Source: Photobacterium kishitanii (GTDB lineage: Bacteria > Pseudomonadota > Gammaproteobacteria > Enterobacterales > Vibrionaceae). Taken from it: a DNA stretch of 64,000 bases. A model generated the notes under the pieces. The model worked only from the letters and a program-made list of their open reading frames with translations, ran no database searches and was not told where the DNA came from. Location of the stretch: the NCBI RefSeq assembly GCF_003026355.1, contig NZ_PYON01000005.1:1-64000 (forward strand), in the 5' to 3' direction. The position numbers and the translations under genes were made by a program. Each line of letters starts with the position of its first letter. Position 1 is the first letter of the stretch. Positions 8,265-17,294 of this stretch are shown here, in pieces.

Positions 8265-10040
8265 ATGAACAATCACTTCTTTTCGGACTACTTTGCCAAG
8301 CTCCAAGATATGAACCAGTTATGGTGGAAGGAGTTAGACTCCGGCAAGGCAGCCATGAATACCCCAGTAACTAAAGCGCTTAATGATATTAACTTGGAAG
8401 ATGCCACTGAATTTTTAGAGAAAGCGGCTGCTCAGCCTGGCGCTTTAGCTAAAGTCCAAATGGATTGGTGGGAAAATCAAGTAAAGATTTGGCAGAATGT
8501 TGCAATCGGTAATACGACAGCAGAAAGCGCCTTTATTAAGCCAGCAAAAGATGACAAACGTTTTAGTGATCCTGCGTGGGAAAATGAAGCTTTTTATAAT
8601 TATATTAAGCAATCATATTTGCTATTCAGTAACACAATGCGTGACACAATTGATTCAATCGAAGGGGTGGATGAAAAAGCTAAAGAACGTTTAGGCTTTT
8701 TTTCACGTCAAGCTATCAATGCGATGTCACCAACTAATTTTGTAACAACCAACCCCGAGTTAGCTAAATTGACTGTTGAAACTAACGGTGAAAACTTGAT
8801 TAAAGGGATGGAGTTGCTACAAGAAGATTTGCAAAGCAGTGCTGATGTACTAAAAATTCGAATGACTAATAGTGGTGCATTTGAACTTGGTCTTAACATT
8901 GCGAACACTGAAGGTGAAGTGGTTTTTAAAAATGAATTATTTGAATTAATTCAGTATAAACCACTGACTGAAGCTGTTAATAAAACGCCGCTTTTGATTG
9001 TGCCGCCATTTATTAATAAATACTATATTCTGGATTTGCGTGAGCACAATTCAATGGTACGTTGGCTAGTAGAGCAAGGCCATACAGTATTTATGATGTC
9101 ATGGCGTAATCCTGATGCATCATTAAAAGACATTGATTTTGATAATTATGTTTTAGATGGTGTTGTTAAAGCGGTTGATGCGGTTGAAGACATTACCGGC
9201 CAAAAACAAATCAATACAGTAGGCTATTGTATTGGTGGTACGCTATTAGCTACGACGTTAGCATATTATGCTGCGAAACGTATGCGTAACCGTATTAAGT
9301 CAGCGACATTCTTTACCACATTATTAGACTTCTCTCAGCCTGGTGAAATTGGTGCTTACATCAATGATCCAATTATTTCGGCAATTGAAGCTCAAAATAT
9401 TGAAAATGGTTTTATGGATGGACGGTCATTGAGCGTGACTTTCAGTTTATTACGTGAAAATAGTTTGTACTGGAACTATTACGTTAATAATTATCTGAAA
9501 GGTAATAGTCCAATTGATTTTGATTTACTTTACTGGAATGGTGATAGCACTAATGTTGCGGCTAAATGTCATAACACCTTGCTACGTCAGTTCTACTTAG
9601 AAAACAAGCTAGTTGACAGTAAAGGCTATAAAGTTGGTGGTGTGTACATTGATTTGAGTAAGATTAAAGTACCAACATACTTTATTTCTACACAAGAAGA
9701 TCATATTGCTTTATGGCAAGGTACTTACCGCGGTGCTAAGCAACTAGGTGGGAAATCAACATTTGTCTTAGGCGAGTCAGGCCATATTGCAGGTATTGTA
9801 AACCATCCTCAGAAGAACAAATATGGCTTCTGGGTTAATGACAGTAAAGAAGAAAATGCTGAAGTTTGGTTAGCTGGTGCAAAGCGTCAGGAAGGTTCTT
9901 GGTGGACGCATTGGAATGTATGGCTAACAGAATTTAGCCCTGCAGAGCAAGTGCCGCCACGTGCAATGGGTAGCGAAACTTATGCTCCGCTATATATTGC
10001 ACCAGGTGATTATGTGAAGCAGGTATTGCCTCTTTCTTAA
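8265..10040 (+). CDS. phaC: Class I poly(R)-hydroxyalkanoate synthase
   Basis: 591 residues, the length of class I PHA synthases. The lipase-like box GYCIGG places the nucleophile at Cys322. The Asp of STQEDHIALW and the His of GESGHIAG complete the Cys-Asp-His triad. It polymerises (R)-3-hydroxybutyryl-CoA into PHB on the granule surface. The gene is the last of the pha operon and is followed by a clear intrinsic terminator. The 117-base gap before it holds a short hairpin-like stretch (AGCCATATAA / TTATATGGCT at 8209-8232) that may tune its expression relative to the phasin. Confidence 0.95.
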   Translation: MNNHFFSDYFAKLQDMNQLWWKELDSGKAAMNTPVTKALNDINLEDATEFLEKAAAQPGALAKVQMDWWENQVKIWQNVAIGNTTAESAFIKPAKDDKRFSDPAWENEAFYNYIKQSYLLFSNTMRDTIDSIEGVDEKAKERLGFFSRQAINAMSPTNFVTTNPELAKLTVETNGENLIKGMELLQEDLQSSADVLKIRMTNSGAFELGLNIANTEGEVVFKNELFELIQYKPLTEAVNKTPLLIVPPFINKYYILDLREHNSMVRWLVEQGHTVFMMSWRNPDASLKDIDFDNYVLDGVVKAVDAVEDITGQKQINTVGYCIGGTLLATTLAYYAAKRMRNRIKSATFFTTLLDFSQPGEIGAYINDPIISAIEAQNIENGFMDGRSLSVTFSLLRENSLYWNYYVNNYLKGNSPIDFDLLYWNGDSTNVAAKCHNTLLRQFYLENKLVDSKGYKVGGVYIDLSKIKVPTYFISTQEDHIALWQGTYRGAKQLGGKSTFVLGESGHIAGIVNHPQKNKYGFWVNDSKEENAEVWLAGAKRQEGSWWTHWNVWLTEFSPAEQVPPRAMGSETYAPLYIAPGDYVKQVLPLS

Positions 10041-10058
10041 TCATGTCACTGTTTTTGA

Positions 10059-10085
10059 AGCCCAGATTATTCTGGGCTTTTTTTT
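10059..10085 (+). terminator. Intrinsic terminator of the pha operon
   Basis: Stem AGCCCAGA / TCTGGGCT with a 4-base loop, followed by a run of eight T. It lies 19 bases after the phaC stop. Confidence 0.93.
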
Positions 10086-10242
10086 AATTTTTTTTTTAAT
10101 ATTATGATTTAAAAGATTTTTTTTGTTTTATTGTTTATCTTTGAATTTAATTGAGTGTTTTGTTCGTAAATCATGCGGTGTTCTGGTTTTTATTGGCTAT
10201 ATTTTTCAAATAGGTATAACTAAAAAAGACTAGGGGAAAGTA

Positions 10243-10647
10243 ATGACAAAACTCGTTAGTGTTGAAGGTATTGGTGAAACTTACGCGTCAAAGCTAGAAG
10301 CTATTGGTGTTACCACGGTTGCACATTTATTAGAGCAAGGTGCAAAGCCAAGTGGCCGTAAAATGTTGGCTGAAAAAACAGAAATTAGCGGTAAACTTAT
10401 TTTAAAATGGCTTAATCGTGCAGATTTATCACGAATTAAAGGGGTAAGTACTCAATATGCTGATTTATTAGAATCAGCAGGTGTTGATACGGTACCAGAA
10501 CTTGCACAACGTAATGCTGAAAATTTGCATACTAAAATAGTTGAAGTTAATGAGGCTAAAGCATTAGTTCGTCAATTACCGCCACTTTCAGCAGTAGAAG
10601 ATTGGATTTCACAAGCAAAATTATTGCCACGCGTAATTGATTATTAA
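10243..10647 (+). CDS. DUF4332 / helix-hairpin-helix protein
   Basis: 134 residues, no signal peptide. Two helix-hairpin-helix-like motifs are visible, VEGIGETYASKLEAIGV near the N-terminus and IKGVSTQYADLLESAGV in the middle. This is the pattern of DUF4332 proteins, which resemble DNA-binding HhH domains of radA or polymerase type. The function is unknown. GGGGAAAG precedes the ATG. It stands alone after the pha terminator. Confidence 0.75.
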   Translation: MTKLVSVEGIGETYASKLEAIGVTTVAHLLEQGAKPSGRKMLAEKTEISGKLILKWLNRADLSRIKGVSTQYADLLESAGVDTVPELAQRNAENLHTKIVEVNEAKALVRQLPPLSAVEDWISQAKLLPRVIDY

Positions 10648-10699
10648 TATTTTCGCAGGTGCTAATGATTGATGGTGTTGTGGTCTTTAAGGATGGTGT

Positions 10700-11005
10700 A
10701 TGCGTTTTTTAAAGCATGGATTGCTGGTGATGATAGGTGCTATTGGTTTTGTGACTATCAGTGATGCAAAGCAATATGGCACCGAACAGATGGTAACAAT
10801 TCAACCGGTTGCAGAATTGCAGTTAAGTAATTTACCACAACGTCATTGCCTATATGCAGGAAAAGCCTATTCATTAGGCGCGATTATCAGTACCAGAAAT
10901 ATTGAATTAGAATGTCGTCCGATATCGAATATTGAGCTAAATGGTGCTTTAAAATGGGTCGTGTTGCAACAAACACAAAAATCGACCTTATCTCAAAATA
11001 AGTAA
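10700..11005 (+). CDS. DUF1496 (YnjH-like) secreted small protein
   Basis: 101 residues with a signal peptide (about 1-23, ending SDA). The mature part shows CLYAGKAYSLGAIISTRNI then LECRP and ELNGALKWV, the Cys-x-Tyr...Tyr-Ser-x-Gly-Ala and Asn-Gly-x-Leu-x-Trp pattern of the DUF1496/YnjH family. The two Cys could form a periplasmic disulfide. AAGGATG precedes the ATG. It is 52 bases after the DUF4332 gene and may share its transcript. Function unknown. Confidence 0.7.
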   Translation: MRFLKHGLLVMIGAIGFVTISDAKQYGTEQMVTIQPVAELQLSNLPQRHCLYAGKAYSLGAIISTRNIELECRPISNIELNGALKWVVLQQTQKSTLSQNK

Positions 11006-11023
11006 TACTATAAGTTAATAATA

Positions 11024-11075
11024 AAGCCAGTCTCAGATCTTATTCATTGAATAAAACTGTCTACTGGCTTCATTT
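11024..11075. terminator. Possible bidirectional terminator
   Basis: AAGCCAGT at 11024-11031 and ACTGGCTT at 11063-11070 form an 8-bp stem enclosing a long loop with weak internal pairing. It lies between convergent genes (DUF1496 and DUF406). The T-run is poor on the plus side. Confidence 0.45.
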
Positions 11076-11109
11076 GTTATCAAAGTGATAGCTTATGTTT
11101 TTTGATAAC

Positions 11110-11409
11110 TTATTTCGCTAGAGAGCGACTTTTTAGTTCGAAAATTAACTTTTCAGCACTACATTCAAACTGGATACGTGCTGTTAATTCTGTACTTGTT
11201 TCATCAACAGGTGTTGTTTCTACTTTAATGTTAGCATTAACTTGTTTTGCTAATGTTAGGTAGTTTGCAAGCTCTAATTCTAGCGCTGCTTTACCATTAG
11301 CAAAAACATGTACATCGGCGATATCATCATTTTCTTTGATCATAAAACCCATTTCAGCTGAAACACCACAAGCATCACATGGTTGGTATTCTTCTCTTTC
11401 TGTAGTCAT
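11110..11409 (-). CDS. DUF406 family protein (YfcZ/YiiS-like)
   Basis: 99 residues, soluble. It begins MTTEREEYQPCDACGVSAEMGFMI with a Cys-x-x-Cys pair at 11-14, then an alpha/beta fold ending in RIQFECSAEKLIFELKSRSLA. This is the pattern of the YfcZ/YiiS (DUF406) family of small gammaproteobacterial proteins of unknown function. AGGAAG lies upstream of the start. Confidence 0.78.
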   Translation of the reverse strand: MTTEREEYQPCDACGVSAEMGFMIKENDDIADVHVFANGKAALELELANYLTLAKQVNANIKVETTPVDETSTELTARIQFECSAEKLIFELKSRSLAK

Positions 11410-11535
11410 AACTTTACTTCCTATTAGTTAGTCTAAGCATCTTAAAGCGATGTGAGGCAGATCGCTATTGATTAATATGAAAAGTCAGTTTTTAGCTATT
11501 TAAGCGTTAAACAAGGGTACTTGCTGGTTATTTAT

Positions 11536-13461
11536 TCAACAGTTGCTATTGTATAAGCGGCAAATATGGGCGAAAGTTTGTTGGAAAGGATAGGCTTCTA
11601 AAACTCCAAATCCTTCAAGTTGTTTGGCTTTTATTTTGCTGTTTAATGGGGTGCTCATGCCATGTAGAAAACGAGTGATAGCTGCCATTGATGGCGCGGT
11701 ATCATTACGTTGAATAAAGGCATCACTCCATATTGTAATTTGTTGATCATTAATCTCAGGTAGTGTTGGTAAAGCTGGTAAGGTGATTTTTTTACCACGA
11801 CAGACTGAGCAGTGGCCACATTGTTGTGGTGCATGATGATCAGCAAAATAACTTGCTAATTTATGACTTAGACAGCTTTCGCTTTCGAAAAAATCGATCA
11901 TATTTTCGATACGATTAATTTCGCTATGCTCTTTTTGTTGAAATAATTGATATAACGCTTCTGTTTCTGTTTCAATATCAAAATGATGTTGATTAATACG
12001 GTAAACATCAGTCATTTGTTTACTTTCAAGGGTGATCCAACCTTGTTCGTGTAAATAATCAATGGCAGCGACAACGCGTTTTCTATCGACTTGGTAGCCC
12101 TGCCATAGCGCATCCATATCTAAAGTATGCCAAACTCGAGCTTTTGGTGAGCAAGCAAAAATTGTTTCAATAAATTGACGACGTTCGCCTTGGAAACGTT
12201 GCGCAATGTCATACTGTGAAATGTTCATCTTGTAGCGATAATCTGCAAAATAGGTAAACATTGGTTCAATAATATGACGAATTTCAAGATAGACTAATAA
12301 TGTTTTTAGTGGCAATAACCGAATATTACTGTCTTTAGATAAGCGACCACTCATGATTTCCCATTGCTGCTCTTGTGCTTGTATTTCACGTAAAATATAA
12401 GCAATAGCACTGCGGTCTGGAGTGTCACCAAATACAAAATTCTCTAATACATTGAGTCCAGACTTATTGGCAATGACGGTACATTGTGAAACTTCGCCAT
12501 CTCGTCCGGCGCGGCCAATTTCTTGACTATAATTCTCGATTGATTTGGGTAAGTCAAAATGAATGACTTGGCGAATATTGGATTTATCGATCCCCATACC
12601 AAAAGCAATGGTTGCGACGATGCAATTAATGTCGCCATTCATAAATTGTTGTTGAATACTATGCCGACGCTCCGCATCCATACCAGCATGATAGGCTTGT
12701 GCAGGAAAGTGACTACGAGTGAGGGCATCAGCCACTTGTTCGGCGGTGTGCTGCAAGGTCACATAGACAATCGCGGGTTCATTACTACCTTGTGAGAGTT
12801 GGTGTTTTAGCGTGTCTATTTTCTCATCTTCATCAGCCGCTAATACCGTTAAATCAAGGTTACTGCGATAAAAGCCTGTCACAATAATATTATCTTTGTC
12901 GATGGCAAATTTATCCTGCATATCTTGAATAACTGCAGGAGTTGCTGTTGCTGTGAGTAGTAATACTTGCGGTACATTTAAAGCTTGTTGGTAATGTGGC
13001 AGTTTCAGATAATCTGGGCGGAAGTTATGCCCCCATTCTGAAATACAGTGTGCTTCATCAACGACTAATAATGAAATTTGGATTTGACCAATAAAATGAC
13101 GAAAACGTTCGTTTTTTAGACGCTCGACAGAAATCATTAATACTTTGATTTCACCTTGGCGAATTTGCTGCATTACTTGCTGTGTCTGTTGCCATGTTTG
13201 GCTGGAATCAATTGAGGCGGCTGGAATACCTTTAGTGGCTAAAAAGTCTAATTGATCTTTCATTAATGCTAATAGTGGTGAAATGACCAAAGTAAGGTGA
13301 GGTAATTCAATCGCGGGTAATTGATAACATAATGACTTTCCAGACCCTGTTGGGAATATCGCGGCCGCAGAATGACCATTGAGGACACGGGTAATCACTT
13401 CTTCTTGCCCGAGGCGTAAAGAATCAAAGCCAAAATATTTTTTAAGTGTTTGATGATACAT
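11536..13461 (-). CDS. RecQ-family ATP-dependent DNA helicase lacking HRDC
   Basis: 641 residues. The SF2 helicase core has motif 0 FGFDSLRLGQEEVI, Walker A PTGSGKS (37-43), DEAH (135-138), QEIGRAGRDGE (motif VI), and the RecQ zinc-binding segment with four Cys near LASYFADHH and CGHCSVCRG. The C-terminal 70 residues do not look like an HRDC domain. E. coli-type RecQ has HRDC and about 610 residues, so this is probably a paralogous RecQ-like helicase and not the main RecQ. It unwinds DNA 3' to 5' in family members. It stands alone on the minus strand, downstream of the amidohydrolase. Confidence 0.85.
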   Translation of the reverse strand: MYHQTLKKYFGFDSLRLGQEEVITRVLNGHSAAAIFPTGSGKSLCYQLPAIELPHLTLVISPLLALMKDQLDFLATKGIPAASIDSSQTWQQTQQVMQQIRQGEIKVLMISVERLKNERFRHFIGQIQISLLVVDEAHCISEWGHNFRPDYLKLPHYQQALNVPQVLLLTATATPAVIQDMQDKFAIDKDNIIVTGFYRSNLDLTVLAADEDEKIDTLKHQLSQGSNEPAIVYVTLQHTAEQVADALTRSHFPAQAYHAGMDAERRHSIQQQFMNGDINCIVATIAFGMGIDKSNIRQVIHFDLPKSIENYSQEIGRAGRDGEVSQCTVIANKSGLNVLENFVFGDTPDRSAIAYILREIQAQEQQWEIMSGRLSKDSNIRLLPLKTLLVYLEIRHIIEPMFTYFADYRYKMNISQYDIAQRFQGERRQFIETIFACSPKARVWHTLDMDALWQGYQVDRKRVVAAIDYLHEQGWITLESKQMTDVYRINQHHFDIETETEALYQLFQQKEHSEINRIENMIDFFESESCLSHKLASYFADHHAPQQCGHCSVCRGKKITLPALPTLPEINDQQITIWSDAFIQRNDTAPSMAAITRFLHGMSTPLNSKIKAKQLEGFGVLEAYPFQQTFAHICRLYNSNC

Positions 13462-13630
13462 GTCTTAATACCCGCTAACCATTGATTGATTGCTATCATA
13501 CCGTATTGATTTACGGAAAGATAAAAACCATAACCAAAGTTAACTGGTTTTGGTGCGGTTATTCTCATTTTGAACAAAATTGATTTGTTTTTGCAGTAAA
13601 AATTGCTGAGTCCGTGACGGGAATAAGATT

Positions 13631-13667
13631 ACCCCTTATATATGCATCGCTGCTGTTTATAAGGGGT
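13631..13667. terminator. Inverted repeat downstream of the amidohydrolase gene
   Basis: A perfect 10-bp stem, ACCCCTTATA and TATAAGGGGT, encloses 17 bases. It sits just past the stop of the minus-strand amidohydrolase and before the RecQ-like gene. There is no strong T-run on either side, so a terminator role is only likely. Confidence 0.5.
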
Positions 13668-13695
13668 CTAAATATGATTAAACAAGGATTAGCGA

Positions 13696-15132
13696 TTATT
13701 TCATCAGGCTTGGAGAGGTAATGGCTTTTTTCGCCAGCTCTTTAGCAAACTCAGCGATATCAGCTTCGATAGCACGAATATGATGAGTAACATCAGCTGT
13801 ATCGACCTGTGTCATTTGGCGTTGTTCCATTACAATATTGCCATTAACAATGGTGGTGCTGACATTACTTGGATTAGCTTGATATACCAAGGTTGCATAA
13901 GGGTTATAATTGGGCATCATGTTGGCCGATTGGGTTTCAACTATGATGACATCAGCTTTTTTACCAATTTCAAGTGAGCCAATTTTATCATCCATATGCA
14001 ATGCACGAGCACCACCGATTGTTGCAAGTTCAATCACTTGCTCGGGAATCATAATGGTTCGATCATTATGCTTTAAGCGTTGCATATTGGCTGCATAACT
14101 CAGTGTACGCCATAGATCAACTTGATTAGAACTCATAGGACCATCTGTACCTAGACCCATTGGCAATTGCTGTTGATACATTTCCCATGCAGGTGCAATG
14201 CCTGTAGCGCCCTTAGCGTTTGCCATTGGGTTATATGCTACACCTGCCCCTGATTGCTTGATTAAATCGATGTCAGCTTGGTCAACATGAATAGCATGTG
14301 CAAGTACCATGCGCTTATCAAGCACTCCGATATCTTTAAGCCAAGCAACAGGGCTTAACTGTTTTGGATTATCATTAATACGACCTGATTCATTACCAAA
14401 CTCGCCGACATGAATTAATACAGGGACGTCTAATTGCTGAGAGAGTGCACTGATTTGCTGTAGTTTTTGTTTTGAAACGGTATAGGCGGCATGAGGAGCA
14501 AAAGCGGGGGTAATTAAAGGATCATTCTTATAGTCGCTAATAAATTTCTGGGCGTATTCAAGGCCACCATATGGCTGCTTTGCATCAACAACTGGGAATT
14601 TAATGACAGTTTCGCCTAAGACGGCACGCAAACCGACTTCTTTGGTCGCTTTAGCCATTTCATCTACGTGATAATACATGTCAGCAAAGGTAGTGACACC
14701 ACTTTGTGCTAAATCAATTGCACCAAGGCGGGTAGCTTGATAAATCAGTTCACGGCTTAGTTTTTCGCTTTCAAGAGGAAAGAAATAGGCAAATAAACGG
14801 TTTTCAATACCTTCTTCACCTAATCCTCGAAAAGCAATCATAGGTAAATGGTTATGGGTATTTATCATCCCAGGCATCACAATACCATTTTGGGCATCAA
14901 TAATGCGTGTTGCTTGATATTTGGATAATAACGTCTGATCGCCAACAGCAATAATAGTGTCGTTATTGATAACAACCACCCCATTGTTAATCAGCTGTTT
15001 TTGGCCATTCATGGTGATTATTTGACCATTTTTAATAATTAAACTAGCTTGAGGAAGAGGATCTTGTGTAACGAACGAACTGCATCCGGAAGCAAACAGT
15101 AACGTTGCTATTAAACTGATTTTTATACGCAT
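13696..15132 (-). CDS. Amidohydrolase-family lipoprotein (TRZ/ATZ, MTA/SAH deaminase-like)
   Basis: 478 residues. A lipoprotein signal peptide ends in the lipobox FASGC (Cys17). The body is a metal-dependent amidohydrolase: HNH metal motif in GMINTHNHLPM, HVGEFGNE, AHAIHVDQ and the GLGTDGPMSSN metal Asp. It resembles chlorohydrolase and methylthioadenosine/S-adenosylhomocysteine deaminases, but those are normally cytoplasmic. Membrane-anchored export is unusual and suggests an extracytoplasmic substrate such as a purine or other cyclic amine. The actual substrate cannot be read from the sequence. Confidence 0.85.
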   Translation of the reverse strand: MRIKISLIATLLFASGCSSFVTQDPLPQASLIIKNGQIITMNGQKQLINNGVVVINNDTIIAVGDQTLLSKYQATRIIDAQNGIVMPGMINTHNHLPMIAFRGLGEEGIENRLFAYFFPLESEKLSRELIYQATRLGAIDLAQSGVTTFADMYYHVDEMAKATKEVGLRAVLGETVIKFPVVDAKQPYGGLEYAQKFISDYKNDPLITPAFAPHAAYTVSKQKLQQISALSQQLDVPVLIHVGEFGNESGRINDNPKQLSPVAWLKDIGVLDKRMVLAHAIHVDQADIDLIKQSGAGVAYNPMANAKGATGIAPAWEMYQQQLPMGLGTDGPMSSNQVDLWRTLSYAANMQRLKHNDRTIMIPEQVIELATIGGARALHMDDKIGSLEIGKKADVIIVETQSANMMPNYNPYATLVYQANPSNVSTTIVNGNIVMEQRQMTQVDTADVTHHIRAIEADIAEFAKELAKKAITSPSLMK

Positions 15133-15232
15133 GGTGTGCCAATAATAAGAAGGAAGATAATTGGCGGGATTATAGAGGCAAAGTAATGTAACTAAACAAT
15201 CCTTTGCCTAAGTTACCGTGATTTTTGTGAGC

Positions 15233-15949
15233 TTAATCCATTTGTTCATCATTGTTAATAATAATAGACATTGAGGTCCTAAACAGTTGGGCTGGTATTA
15301 ATGATAACCAACCATTGCCACGAGCATATTCAATTAGTCCTGATCGACTTGAAATACCATAGCAAGAAAATTTAGTGACTAAATTTGCGATTTGTTTTTC
15401 GACTGCTTTTGGTGTCCGATGAATTAGCTGTGCTATTTGTTTCGTTTGTCGACCTCGTAATAACCAAAATAAAACAATTTCTTGTGATGGTGTTAATTTT
15501 GGTTCTGATGGCCGAGTTGTACTAAATGATAAATTTGATTTATCAGCAGCAAGTACCTCTGCAAAAGAGGTCATATTTATCCAATCTTTTACTTTGCTTG
15601 CTGTAAATTGAATCCCCCAAGGTTCACCATTAATAATAACGGGTTGTTTAGTAAACGTATATGCATCTATACCATAAGAGTAGTTATGTACATCTATGGT
15701 TACTATCGTTTTATTTTGCGCTAATGATAATTTATCCTGCTCAACAAAAACGTCGGCAAATGCAGCTGTGTCACATGGTAAGTCACTATCTTTTAACCCT
15801 TTTATATCTGGCGGGGCATTAACAAGATCTCGATAAGCATCATTGGCATATTCAAAAATACCATCTTTCGATTTTAAGCCTGCAGGGTAGGGAGATAAAG
15901 ATAACATGTGAATTAGTACAGATAAGTACGTTGATTGATTAATATTCAC
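15233..15949 (-). CDS. PAS-like sensor + LuxR-type HTH transcriptional regulator
   Basis: 238 residues from a GTG at 15949. The N-terminal half (about 20-125) has a PAS-like pattern (GLKSKDGIFEYANDAYRDLV). The C-terminal half carries a LuxR-type helix-turn-helix (about 150-205, LTPSQEIVLFWLLRGRQTKQIAQL). It should be a cytoplasmic one-component regulator. The ligand is unknown. It lies between the amidohydrolase and phospholipase A genes on the same strand, and could control either. A later ATG at 15907 is an alternative start but lacks a ribosome site. Confidence 0.8.
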   Translation of the reverse strand: MNINQSTYLSVLIHMLSLSPYPAGLKSKDGIFEYANDAYRDLVNAPPDIKGLKDSDLPCDTAAFADVFVEQDKLSLAQNKTIVTIDVHNYSYGIDAYTFTKQPVIINGEPWGIQFTASKVKDWINMTSFAEVLAADKSNLSFSTTRPSEPKLTPSQEIVLFWLLRGRQTKQIAQLIHRTPKAVEKQIANLVTKFSCYGISSRSGLIEYARGNGWLSLIPAQLFRTSMSIIINNDEQMD

Positions 15950-16250
15950 AGGTTCATTCTATCAATAATTTATTTTAATAGTAATGTTTATAGGTAGGGG
16001 AAATCCCCCGTTTTACAGTAAGGTTATTTAAAACATATATTATTCTATGAGTAAAGACATAATTATTTAAAGAAAAAATATAATATTAATACTTTCATAT
16101 TAAAGCTAAGAAGGCGAGTGTTTTTTTGAGGCTATTTAGTATTTTTAATATCGAATTAAGGAATAGTTATTATTTTTATCTCTAGTTTATTATGTGTGTT
16201 GTTTATATGCACTTATATGCTAGAGATAAAAAATAAGTTTAACCATCTAA
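15950..16250. other. Intergenic stretch without a gene
   Basis: About 300 bases, strongly AT-rich, between the LuxR-type regulator and pldA. No plausible coding frame. The only structure seen is the inverted repeat at 16173-16232. Confidence 0.6.
16173..16232. terminator. Long inverted repeat downstream of pldA
   Basis: TTTTTATCTCTAG at 16173-16185 and CTAGAGATAAAAA at 16220-16232 are perfect 13-bp complements with a 34-base loop. It follows the pldA stop on the minus strand and is probably its terminator, ending in an A/T-rich tail. Confidence 0.55.
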
Positions 16251-17129
16251 TTAAAATGAGAAGCCAATACCACCGGCATTGTCATAATGGTTATAGTCTG
16301 AAATAGAAATGCCATAGCCACTTTCAAACATTAGGTATCCGCGTAGACGTTTATAGATAGGGAAATTCAGAGTGACCTTTTCATAGCCACGAGAGAAGCC
16401 ACTTTCGAGTGCATTTCGTACCGTGAAGGTGATCATTGTCTTGCCATCAATATTCCAATTCATACTGACACGGCCATAGCCAAGGTAGTTAGTGATATCT
16501 TTGTTATAGTCTTTGGCTCCAAAATCGAGTCGTGCCCAAGGTTTAATACTTAATGTTAGGGCATCTTTTTTGAAGGTCATATCAATAAAAGCTCGGTTCC
16601 AGCTGCGTTCTTGCTCACCACCACGGCCATTAGACTGATGAACTAAACCTAATGTACTCCCCGCGTAGTGAAAATTGTTGCTGTATGTCGTCTCTGTGGG
16701 GAAGGTCCAAAAAACAGAAGGTTCATACTCTGTGTCTCTAAAGAAAGCCGATGATGCATAGGCTTGCCAATTTGAGCGCTGGGTATAGGCAAAGAAAAGT
16801 TGGTCATTATCATATAAAATACCTGAAAGAAGGCGGTATTTTAAACTGATTTGAAAATTGACATTATATTTACTTAGTTTACCGTCATCTGGTACAACTG
16901 ATTGATATTCTTTGTAATTTGGAGATTGAGTATAATAGAAAGGTAGAACAAAGTTATCTTTATATTGCTCTAAAAGTAACGCATTATCACTGCTGTAATT
17001 TAGAGAGTTGTTGATAGTAGATGAGGTGGATTCATCTGCATATGCGTGAGAGGTGTAGCCACTTGTTGCGATAAATAAACTCGCTAATAGTATCTTTGGG
17101 CTAGATTGTTTCTGTCGGATATTCGTCAT
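16251..17129 (-). CDS. pldA: Outer membrane phospholipase A
   Basis: 292 residues with a signal peptide ending near SHAYA, then beta-barrel alternation and a terminal Phe (GIGFSF). The active-site motif is LVHQSNGRGG, matching the His-x-Ser-Asn-Gly of OmpLA, followed by RSWNR that carries the third catalytic residue (Asn). PldA hydrolyses acyl ester bonds of phospholipids that reach the outer leaflet, as a calcium-dependent dimer in enteric bacteria. It is monocistronic here. The family call is secure. Confidence 0.9.
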   Translation of the reverse strand: MTNIRQKQSSPKILLASLFIATSGYTSHAYADESTSSTINNSLNYSSDNALLLEQYKDNFVLPFYYTQSPNYKEYQSVVPDDGKLSKYNVNFQISLKYRLLSGILYDNDQLFFAYTQRSNWQAYASSAFFRDTEYEPSVFWTFPTETTYSNNFHYAGSTLGLVHQSNGRGGEQERSWNRAFIDMTFKKDALTLSIKPWARLDFGAKDYNKDITNYLGYGRVSMNWNIDGKTMITFTVRNALESGFSRGYEKVTLNFPIYKRLRGYLMFESGYGISISDYNHYDNAGGIGFSF

Positions 17130-17294
17130 TATTTTCTATCATTATTATTTTAGCTATTGTTATCATAAAAGCTAAACTAGGCTTTTGTCTATCGATACAA
17201 ATGCAAACAATGATTTTTCGTTATTTATCTCTAAATTATTATAAGCAGAGAAATAAACGCCTTAATAATGTGATATTAAGGCGTAATATAAAAA

